Positions 8,107 to 14,891 of a stretch of 64,000 nucleotides of DNA are shown here, one piece after another. The stretch is taken from positions 1 to 64,000 of the forward strand of contig JBLIMR010000004.1 in NCBI GenBank assembly GCA_047638815.1, read 5' to 3'. This DNA comes from JAJRRH01 sp047638815 (GTDB taxonomy: Bacteria > Bacteroidota > Bacteroidia > Flavobacteriales_D > JABDKJ01). Position 1 is the stretch's first letter, and each line of letters starts with the position of its first letter. A model generated the notes under the pieces. It was not told the DNA's origin, made no database searches, and worked only from the letters and a program-made list of their open reading frames with translations. The translations under genes and the position numbers were made by a program.

Positions 8107-9054
8107 TTAATTTCTTAGTAGAATATAATCCGCAAAGTAGTTGTTACTATCAACCAGTTTTTCTGATAAAACGAAATCAGTGTTTGCTATTATTTTCGAG
8201 ATTACTTGATCGTTATATTTTCTTGAGATTTCGGTGGCAATCTTTTCTCCATCCGTAAAACCGAAGGTCTTATCAATTGCTCCAATGCGTACAGACTGAT
8301 CTTTGGTACTTACTAAGAAACTTCTTGCAACACCGTCTTCCTCTGTATATTCTGGTCGATGTTCAAAAGCACTTAAATCAAAATCCCCCTCAAGCTCCCT
8401 GTTTATTCTGGTAAGAAGATTCATATTAAACTTGCTTGTAATACCCGCTGCATCGTTATAAGCGGGCAATACTATGTCCGCAGATTTAATTAGATCGATT
8501 CCAATAAGAAGCATATCTCCTTTATTTAAATTAGACCCTAGTCCATAAATAAATTTTTCTGCTAGCTCATCTGAAAGATTCCCAATGTTAGATCCTAAAA
8601 ACAAAATCACTTTCTGTTTTTCACGATCTTTTATAGCCGACAGTACATCGAAATAATCTCCCTGTTTCTTCTTGACAATCAATTCAGGCACCCTCTGCCC
8701 CAACATTTTTTCTAATCCATCAAGTGCGTTCTGTGAAATATCAACTGGTAAATATTCAAAATCATAGTTGTTCTGGATAAGTGTCGATAATAATTCCACA
8801 GTCTTGGTCCCGTCTCCTGCACCCAACTCTATCAGTTCGAAAGGTCTATTCAGATCAACTTTCAAAGCCTTAATCAAATCGACCGTTTGATTTTTAAAAA
8901 TATCGTACTCTGCATTTGTCAGATAATACTCTGGCATGTTCATAATATCCACGAAAAGCTTGTCCCCTACTTTATCATAGAAATACTTTGAGGATAACAC
9001 TTTCGGTTTGCTACTTAATCCACTATCAACATCTTTTTTAAACTCCTCTATCAT
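8107..9054 (-). CDS. egtD: L-histidine N-alpha-methyltransferase
   Basis: Makes hercynine (trimethylhistidine) from histidine and three SAM molecules, the first committed step of ergothioneine synthesis. The 315-residue length is normal. Family marks are LSSKYFYDKVGDKLFVDIMNMPEYYLT at the N-terminus, NAEYDIF, the SAM motif ELGAGDGTKTVELL (about 75-88), LPVDISQNALDG, FLGSNIGN, LIGIDLIKSADI, AYNDAAGITSKFNMNLL, and IATEISRKYN near the C-terminus. It overlaps egtB by ATGA, so translation is coupled. No egtA, egtC or egtE is present nearby. Confidence 0.93.
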   Translation of the reverse strand: MIEEFKKDVDSGLSSKPKVLSSKYFYDKVGDKLFVDIMNMPEYYLTNAEYDIFKNQTVDLIKALKVDLNRPFELIELGAGDGTKTVELLSTLIQNNYDFEYLPVDISQNALDGLEKMLGQRVPELIVKKKQGDYFDVLSAIKDREKQKVILFLGSNIGNLSDELAEKFIYGLGSNLNKGDMLLIGIDLIKSADIVLPAYNDAAGITSKFNMNLLTRINRELEGDFDLSAFEHRPEYTEEDGVARSFLVSTKDQSVRIGAIDKTFGFTDGEKIATEISRKYNDQVISKIIANTDFVLSEKLVDSNNYFADYILLRN

Positions 9055-10235
9055 ATATGACGTGCTAATCTAATTCCAGTGAACTGCCATTGGTGTTTCG
9101 CCTGAAAAAAGTTTCGATATGTTTTTCTGCTATGTCCTTTTGAAGTAGCCACCGATGATCCTCTAAGAACCATCTGATTCACCATGAATTTACCGTTATA
9201 TTCCCCTACTGCACCAGAAGCAATTTTAAATCCAGGATAAGGCAAGTAGGCAGAATTTGTCCATTCCCACCTTTCTCCCCAGTTCAATTCTTCAGCAGCT
9301 ACTTCCCACTCAAACTCAGTTGGCAAACGCATTCCCTTCCATGTCGCAAAGGCATTGGCCTCATAATATGAAATATGACTGAGCACCGCATTTGGATCTA
9401 CTTTCTGAAGGCCAGCCAAAGTATAATAATGCCAATCTCCATCTATTTTGTGCCAATATAATGGGCCCTCTTTTTTATGTTCATTGACCCATGTCCAGCC
9501 TTCATCAAGCCAGAAATTAAAATTCTGATATCCATCATTTTCAATAAACTCTAAAAATTCACCATTTGTTACTAGTGACTCTCTAATTTCGAAATCATGC
9601 AGGTATACTTTATGTTGTCCCACTTCATTGTCAAAATGAAATCCATTCCCGTCATGACCAATGGTATAAACGCCCTCCTTTATTTCTAAAAAACCAACAG
9701 ACATCGATTTAGATCTCACTAAATTTTTATCTCTGGAATAAATAGGGGAAATGGGATTATGCCCTAGGGAAAATTTTAAATCTGTAATCAACAATTCCTG
9801 ATGTTGTTGCTCATGATTGCAGCCCAGTATTACTAGGTCAATCAAATCTTGTTCTTGATTGTTCTCTAAGAGCGTTTTCATATGACCATCAACATGCTTT
9901 CTATAGGCATAGACCTCTTCAACTCTTGGCCTTGTGATATTGCCTCTATCGGCTCTGAATGTTCGAGTTCCCAATGTATTATAATAACTATTAAACAAAA
10001 AGCCAAATTGAGGATGATGTTCTTTATAGCCAGGTATAAATTTTTTGAGAATCATTTCCTCAAAGAACCACGTTGCATGTGCCAGATGCCATTTCGGTGG
10101 ACTAGCAAAGTCAACAGGCTGCAGTATATAATCTTCAACGTTAAGCGGGGAACAGATTTCTTCTGTTCTATTCCTAGTTTCCGAATAAAAATCAGTCACT
10201 TTCGTTTCTTGCTTTTTTTCAACTATCTCATGCAT
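9051..10235 (-). CDS. egtB: Ergothioneine biosynthesis sulfoxide synthase EgtB
   Basis: Non-haem iron oxygenase that joins hercynine to a thiol (gamma-glutamylcysteine or cysteine) as a sulfoxide. 394 residues. The N-terminal DinB-like domain has SPPKWHLAHATWFFEE (His50/His53) and GCNHEQQHQELL (His141, His145), giving the three-histidine iron site. The C-terminal formylglycine-enzyme/C-type-lectin domain has RLPTEFEWEVAA, WEWTNSAYLPYPGF, VLRGSSVAT, SRKTYRNFF and FTGIRLA. With no egtA or egtC in sight, a cysteine-using form is possible but not provable from sequence. It overlaps the hydrolase-OsmC gene by 8 nt. Confidence 0.92.
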   Translation of the reverse strand: MHEIVEKKQETKVTDFYSETRNRTEEICSPLNVEDYILQPVDFASPPKWHLAHATWFFEEMILKKFIPGYKEHHPQFGFLFNSYYNTLGTRTFRADRGNITRPRVEEVYAYRKHVDGHMKTLLENNQEQDLIDLVILGCNHEQQHQELLITDLKFSLGHNPISPIYSRDKNLVRSKSMSVGFLEIKEGVYTIGHDGNGFHFDNEVGQHKVYLHDFEIRESLVTNGEFLEFIENDGYQNFNFWLDEGWTWVNEHKKEGPLYWHKIDGDWHYYTLAGLQKVDPNAVLSHISYYEANAFATWKGMRLPTEFEWEVAAEELNWGERWEWTNSAYLPYPGFKIASGAVGEYNGKFMVNQMVLRGSSVATSKGHSRKTYRNFFQAKHQWQFTGIRLARHI

Positions 10236-11448
10236 AAATCTCTTCAGTTTTAAAGAACACTTCCTTTGTTAACGTCCTATGCACTGGACATTTTGAAGCT
10301 ATCTCAATCAGTTTATTCCGTTGGCCCGAATCCAAATCACCAATGATTTTTATTTTCTTAGTAATGTGATCAATGTTCCCCATTTGCTCAGTGACAAGAT
10401 CCAATTCATCGACATGCTTTTTATCGTAACTCAAGTATACAAATACTTCCTCTAAAGGCCAATTTTTCCTTTCGGCATACATTTTCAGCGTCATAACAGT
10501 ACAAGCACCGACCGCTGCATTTAGTAATTCGTATGGTGAGGGTCCTAAATCAGCACCACCAATTGAAGCGGGCTCATCGGCAATCAAACTGTGCTTGTCG
10601 GTGAAAACTTGACTAGTGAAACTATTTTCCAAGTTCAGATGAACGACAACTTGTTCCCCTTCAGTGGATAGCTTTACTTTATCTGGTTCATCGATATATT
10701 TACCCAACCATGCTCCAATAACGTTCGCAGCGTATATACTATCCTCTTTTTTCGATAATAAATGATCTGCTCCATCTAGGGTCACGAAGCTTTTTGGATG
10801 GAATGCAGCATGATATAACTTGGCTGCATTCTCAATTTTAACTATACTATCTTGCGGTGAATGAAGAATTAAGTATGGTTTCTTTATTTTTTTTACGGTA
10901 GCTAATAGGTCATTATTTTCCAGGTCCTCAATAAACTGTTTCTGAACACGAAATGGTCTTCCACCAATATTAACTTCAGCTTCACCTTTTTCCTTAATCT
11001 CTGAAAGACTATCACCAAGTAGATGTTGCACATGAGCAGGTTCTGCTGGTGCGCCAATAGTGATCATTGCTTTAATATCTGGCAATAAACTTGCCGCCAT
11101 AAGAATGGCGGCTCCTCCCAATGAATGGCCTATCAATATACCCGGTTTCTTATAATTCGCTTCCATGAAATTGTATACCGAAATGAGATCCTCCACATTG
11201 CTTGAAAAATTACTTTCTGCAAATTCTCCTTCGCTTTTACCCAAACCAGTAAAGTCAAAACGTAGGACTGCAATTCCTTGAGAAGTCAATACCCTACTGA
11301 CATTTCTAACAACGGACAAATTACTATTGCATGTGAAACAATGAGCAAATATTGCACATTGTCTCAATACACCATTAGCAGGTATTTCCAATTTTGCATG
11401 CAGTATTTTCTGATCACCACCAGGTATTTTTAACTCAGATGTTTTCAT
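10228..11448 (-). CDS. Alpha/beta hydrolase-OsmC fusion protein
   Basis: A 406-residue bifunctional protein. Residues about 1-255 form an alpha/beta hydrolase: FAHCFTCNSN (oxyanion region), RFDFTGLGKSEG, nucleophile motif IGHSLGGAA, LILHSPQDSIV (acid) and LDGADHLL (His). Residues about 275-406 form an OsmC/Ohr peroxidase-like domain with GADLGPSPYELLNAAVGACTV and a second cysteine in KCPVHRTL, the usual thiol pair for organic hydroperoxide reduction. It sits between the msr genes and egtB in the same operon, which supports a redox role. The hydrolase substrate is unknown. Confidence 0.9.
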   Translation of the reverse strand: MKTSELKIPGGDQKILHAKLEIPANGVLRQCAIFAHCFTCNSNLSVVRNVSRVLTSQGIAVLRFDFTGLGKSEGEFAESNFSSNVEDLISVYNFMEANYKKPGILIGHSLGGAAILMAASLLPDIKAMITIGAPAEPAHVQHLLGDSLSEIKEKGEAEVNIGGRPFRVQKQFIEDLENNDLLATVKKIKKPYLILHSPQDSIVKIENAAKLYHAAFHPKSFVTLDGADHLLSKKEDSIYAANVIGAWLGKYIDEPDKVKLSTEGEQVVVHLNLENSFTSQVFTDKHSLIADEPASIGGADLGPSPYELLNAAVGACTVMTLKMYAERKNWPLEEVFVYLSYDKKHVDELDLVTEQMGNIDHITKKIKIIGDLDSGQRNKLIEIASKCPVHRTLTKEVFFKTEEIYA

Positions 11449-11483
11449 AGTTTTATATTTTTTGAGTGTCTAATAAATACATT

Positions 11484-11987
11484 TTAAGACACGATAATTT
11501 TTGATCCATAATGCTCTTTTATATTCTCAATTTTCGGATCAATATATCTTTTGCAAAATGGCTTCTCTTTGTTTTTATTGTAGTAGTCAAGAAACTCCTC
11601 ATCATTTAATCTAAACGCAACGAAGGGCAATACTTTGGTTATAATGTTTTGATCATTGTTTGAAGAAAACTCTTGTATATACCGTTCGACATCCAATTGA
11701 TCATTTTCGTCAAATATATAAACTGCTGAGCGGTACTTACTTCTCATACTATGATTTGCAGTGGATGAATGTGTTTTCAAGTGGATCTCGACAATAAGTT
11801 CTAGCGTAATTTCGCGCTCATCATAATGAACAATAACTGCTTCAGAAAAAGAGTCATTTTTCTCATCTGATTTAATCCACCCTTGCTTTACGATATTCAC
11901 ACCTTTTAGTGAACTAAAGACACCCTCAGTACACCAATGGCAACCACCACCTAAACCAATTTTTTTATACTCATTTAATTTACTCAA
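11484..11987 (-). CDS. MsrA-like protein (second paralogue, divergent active site surroundings)
   Basis: About 168 residues. It has the MsrA catalytic motif as GLGGGCHWCTEGVF (family usual GCFWC), with FVAFRLNDEEFLDYYNKNKEKPFCKRYIDPKI matching the MsrA tail (DYY..N....YC...I.PK). The GYxGG and TGHxE segments are missing or altered (WIKSDEKNDSFSEAVIVHYD), and HDPT..NRQG is HSSTANHS. Substrate choice therefore probably differs from MsrA. TTG at 11987 (MSKLNEYKK...) is preferred because it overlaps the DUF427 gene by only 8 nt. ATGs at 12014 and 12023 would overlap it by 35-44 nt. Confidence 0.78.
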   Translation of the reverse strand: MSKLNEYKKIGLGGGCHWCTEGVFSSLKGVNIVKQGWIKSDEKNDSFSEAVIVHYDEREITLELIVEIHLKTHSSTANHSMRSKYRSAVYIFDENDQLDVERYIQEFSSNNDQNIITKVLPFVAFRLNDEEFLDYYNKNKEKPFCKRYIDPKIENIKEHYGSKIIVS

Positions 11988-12264
11988 TAGTAACCCCTTT
12001 CCAAAATGCCACATGCCCCTCAATACCTTTGGCCAATGGTGATACTACCGGATAAAACCAGGCAGCATCCACATTTTCCATATCATTAACAGTTAATGTA
12101 TAGTATGATGCAAGACCTTTCCAAGGACAGGTGCTATGCGTTTCACTAGACTTGAAAAATTCTTTTTTAATTGAATCAGCTGGGAAGTATGCATTACCTT
12201 CAATGTTTACTGTTTTATCACTTTCAGCGATTACAACTCCATTCCATATTGCTTTTTTAATCAT
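11980..12264 (-). CDS. DUF427 domain protein
   Basis: A 94-residue single-domain DUF427 protein. Typical features are AIWNGVVIAES at the N-terminus, the signature STCPWKGLASYYTL at about residues 45-58, and AAWFYPVVSPLAKGIEGHVAFW at the end. Function is unknown; members commonly stand beside redox or sulfur genes. Here it lies between the two msrA-type genes in the same operon, 20 nt after msrA. Confidence 0.85.
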   Translation of the reverse strand: MIKKAIWNGVVIAESDKTVNIEGNAYFPADSIKKEFFKSSETHSTCPWKGLASYYTLTVNDMENVDAAWFYPVVSPLAKGIEGHVAFWKGVTIE

Positions 12265-12284
12265 TATATATTTTGTTAATTATT

Positions 12285-12830
12285 TTAACGATACTCCTCT
12301 TTTAGTCTCTGACCATAAGCTTGCTTAAGCTTCGCTATTTTTGGGCCAATGACGACACTACAATATCCTTTTTCTTTATTTGCATTATAGTAATCCTGAT
12401 GATCTTTCTCCGCAGGATGGAAAATCTCCAATGCGCTGAGTTCTGTGACAATGGTATCATCAAAAAAGACAGAAACATTTTTCATCACTTTTTCAGCTAT
12501 TTCCTTTTGTTGATTATCATGATAGTATATAACTGATCTATACTGCGTACCTCTATCAGCTCCTTGCCTGTTTGACGTTGTTGGATCGTGACTGCTCATA
12601 AAGATGCCGATAAGATCTTCATAGCTAATAACATCTTCATTAAATCCAACTTGTATTACCTCAGCATGTCCGGTCAATCCAGAACAAACTTCTCTATATG
12701 TTGGCACTCCCGGTACATTACCACCAGAATATCCAGACACAACTGACTCGACTCCATCCAATCGTTGAATCACAGCTTCGATACACCAAAAACATCCACC
12801 GCCAAAGGTGGCAAATTTCATATTACTCAT
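12285..12830 (-). CDS. msrA: Peptide-methionine (S)-S-oxide reductase
   Basis: Reduces methionine-S-sulfoxide in proteins. 181 residues with the catalytic motif ATFGGGCFWCIEAV, then VVSGYSGGNV, PTYREVCSGLTGHAEVIQV, SSHDPTTSNRQGADRGTQYRSVI and the C-terminal HQDYYNANKEKGYCS, all canonical. ATG at 12830 is chosen because it overlaps the msrB stop as ATGA; a longer frame upstream to 12866 would run inside msrB. Second gene of the operon. Confidence 0.95.
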   Translation of the reverse strand: MSNMKFATFGGGCFWCIEAVIQRLDGVESVVSGYSGGNVPGVPTYREVCSGLTGHAEVIQVGFNEDVISYEDLIGIFMSSHDPTTSNRQGADRGTQYRSVIYYHDNQQKEIAEKVMKNVSVFFDDTIVTELSALEIFHPAEKDHQDYYNANKEKGYCSVVIGPKIAKLKQAYGQRLKEEYR

Positions 12831-13273
12831 TCCGTTATCAGTCTCAGTGATTCTGAATTTATACAATATCTCAAACCACTTGGTTCAGGACCATCAGGGA
12901 AAACATGTCCCTGATGCGCATCACATGTGTTGCACATCACCTCAACCCTAACCATTCCAAAGTTGGTATCCTTCTCGTACTTGATTGCGTTCTCGTTGAT
13001 TGGTTCTGTAAAACTGGGCCAACCAGTTCCTGAGTTAAATTTTATCGTAGAATCAAATAAAGGTGCGGCACAACAAACACAACTATATTTGCCTTCATCA
13101 TAGATACTACAAAGTTCTCCACTATGAGGACTTTCGGTCCCCTTTAATCTTGCAATACGAAATTGTTCCGGGGTTAAAATTTCCTTCCATTCTGCTTCCG
13201 TTTTTTCCACTCGTTTGTCTGGTGCAGGAGCACCATTGTTGGCAAAAGCAATTACATTGTTCCAGTTTAACAT
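12827..13273 (-). CDS. msrB: Peptide-methionine (R)-S-oxide reductase
   Basis: Reduces methionine-R-sulfoxide. 148 residues. Zinc-binding CxxC pairs are seen in YSCVCCAAPLFDS and VMCNTCDAHQGHVF, and the catalytic cysteine in LRYCINSESL; FNSGTGWPSFTEP is the family substrate loop. First gene of the eight-gene operon, preceded by a consensus promoter. In the first CxxC region the motif is C-V-C-C, which contains an extra cysteine. Confidence 0.95.
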   Translation of the reverse strand: MLNWNNVIAFANNGAPAPDKRVEKTEAEWKEILTPEQFRIARLKGTESPHSGELCSIYDEGKYSCVCCAAPLFDSTIKFNSGTGWPSFTEPINENAIKYEKDTNFGMVRVEVMCNTCDAHQGHVFPDGPEPSGLRYCINSESLRLITE

Positions 13274-13290
13274 AACCTTTGTGTTTTATA

Positions 13291-13320
13291 CAAAGATAAG
13301 GTATGGAATGTAGAATACAA
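13291..13320 (-). promoter_or_regulatory. Bacteroidota promoter driving the msrB-to-racemase operon
   Basis: On the reverse strand, TTG (13320-13318), a 19-nt spacer, then TATCTTTG (13298-13291), a full match to TTG-N19-TAnnTTTG. The msrB start lies 18 nt downstream. No comparable promoter was found between the eight tightly packed genes, so this is probably the main promoter. Confidence 0.75.
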
Positions 13321-13429
13321 TGGCATGTTAGTCTAGCACAGACGATATAATTAGTGTTTGTAATCAAGCTGACAATTGCCATAAGATGGAATATTTCTTT
13401 ATATTGTAGACCACAAATATTCCTTGACT

Positions 13430-13921
13430 ATGAAAACGTTCGACTGGACATCTTTTACAAGAAAAATCGCTGTTAAAACGGACTTGAAAACAATGTATGA
13501 TGCATGGACCAAATCTGGCAATATTGAAAAATGGTTCTTAAGTAACTGTGATTATAAATCAGGGGATGAGAATATTTTAAAGGATCAATATGCTGAGGCT
13601 GGAATGACTTATGCGTGGTCATGGCATTTGTGGGACCCTACTGAAAATGGCAAAGTAAATATTGCCAACGGTAAAGACCATTTTCAGTTCACTTTTGCAG
13701 GGGACTGTATTGTGGATGTTAGACTCGAAGAATTTAATGATCATATTATCGTTGCCATCACCCAAAGTAATATTGCCGAAGATGACAAGTCAAAACAAGA
13801 TATCCGATTAGGCTGTGACAAAGGATGGTCTTTTTATCTGGTGAATTTAAAATCTGTGTATGAAGGGGGTCTAGATTTGAGAAATAAAAATGTTGAGATA
13901 AAGGGGATGCTTAATACTTAG
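13430..13921 (+). CDS. SRPBCC (AHSA1/START-like) domain protein
   Basis: About 163 residues. The SRPBCC ligand-binding fold is indicated by the N-terminal strand FTRKIAVKTDLKTMYDAWTKSGNIEKWFL and the C-terminal helix GCDKGWSFYLVNLKSVYEGGLDLR, both typical of AHSA1-type proteins. Such domains bind hydrophobic ligands or act as cochaperones; no ligand can be assigned. ATG at 13430 is chosen over an upstream TTG at 13424. It diverges from the msrB operon and converges on the M28 peptidase with a gap of only 10 nt. Confidence 0.78.
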   Translation: MKTFDWTSFTRKIAVKTDLKTMYDAWTKSGNIEKWFLSNCDYKSGDENILKDQYAEAGMTYAWSWHLWDPTENGKVNIANGKDHFQFTFAGDCIVDVRLEEFNDHIIVAITQSNIAEDDKSKQDIRLGCDKGWSFYLVNLKSVYEGGLDLRNKNVEIKGMLNT

Positions 13922-13931
13922 ATCAAACGGG

Positions 13932-14861
13932 TTATTTCAATTTCTTTAAGGCAACAAATACCGTTTCAATAACTCTACTCATTCTTTCTAAATCTAGCAC
14001 CTCCATCTTATCATTCGAGCGATGGTAGTTCATGTTCCTGTAAAATGCAGTGTCTGTAATCATCATTGCGCTTAATCCAAAAGCCCAATAATTTAGATGA
14101 TCAGAAAAATCTATTCCGGGCATAGATTTAGGGCCCGTAAATTTCTTTGTTCTAATTTTCCTATTTGATCTAAATTTCTTTGAAAATTTTCGTGCAAATT
14201 TCCCTTTGCCAAACTTATTCACCAATGTGATGTAGTCCCCTTTGTTACCATAGATCCATGACAAAACTCCCAAAGGATATTTTTGAGATTTCTTAGCATC
14301 ATCAAAATATCCTATCATTTCAAGCGATATCATTCCATAAATATTCCGCTTTTGAGCAATCAAAGATTCTGCGTGAATATAACTTCCCATTTTTTCAGTT
14401 CGAAAATATGGCGGTTCTTCCAATGTATACGCAACCAGTTCAATACAGTAATCCAGTTTTTCACTTTTAAGTAATACCGCTAGCTCCAATAAACCAACTA
14501 CTCCACTGGCATTATCATCTGCTCCCTCTTGGGCTCCGCAAACATCATAATGAGCCCCAATTATAATTGTTGGTTTATCTATATCCCCAAAACGACAAAC
14601 TACATTTTTATACACTTTATCACTTGCCGAATACTTTTGAAAGTATGTCGTATCTGCGTATTGCGAGAAATGATTATAAATATAAGCTGCTGTTTTATTT
14701 AGCAGAGGTAAATTATCATGTGTACGAAAACCATCGGTCTTTGTAATTTGCTCCAGGTGATCATGAATAGATTCAGCACTCGGGTTAGACTGAGTCCTAA
14801 ATTCTAAACAATAAAATATGACACTAACTAAAACGGCAACCACTAATTGACGATTATTCAT
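13932..14861 (-). CDS. Exported M28-family zinc peptidase
   Basis: A 309-residue peptidase with an N-terminal signal or anchor segment (QLVVAVLVSVIFYCLEF). Zinc ligands of the M28 aminopeptidase fold appear in order: IIIGAHYDVCG (His), GADDNASGVVGLLELA (Asp), YTLEEPPYF (Glu catalytic and Glu ligand), GIDFSDHLNYW (Asp) and NMNYHRSND (His). It begins 31 nt after cphA on the same strand and is probably cotranscribed with it. A role in processing peptides alongside cyanophycin metabolism is inference; a general exported aminopeptidase is equally possible. Confidence 0.85.
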   Translation of the reverse strand: MNNRQLVVAVLVSVIFYCLEFRTQSNPSAESIHDHLEQITKTDGFRTHDNLPLLNKTAAYIYNHFSQYADTTYFQKYSASDKVYKNVVCRFGDIDKPTIIIGAHYDVCGAQEGADDNASGVVGLLELAVLLKSEKLDYCIELVAYTLEEPPYFRTEKMGSYIHAESLIAQKRNIYGMISLEMIGYFDDAKKSQKYPLGVLSWIYGNKGDYITLVNKFGKGKFARKFSKKFRSNRKIRTKKFTGPKSMPGIDFSDHLNYWAFGLSAMMITDTAFYRNMNYHRSNDKMEVLDLERMSRVIETVFVALKKLK

Positions 14862-14891
14862 TCGTTTGATCTATATGTACACTGGTAGTGT

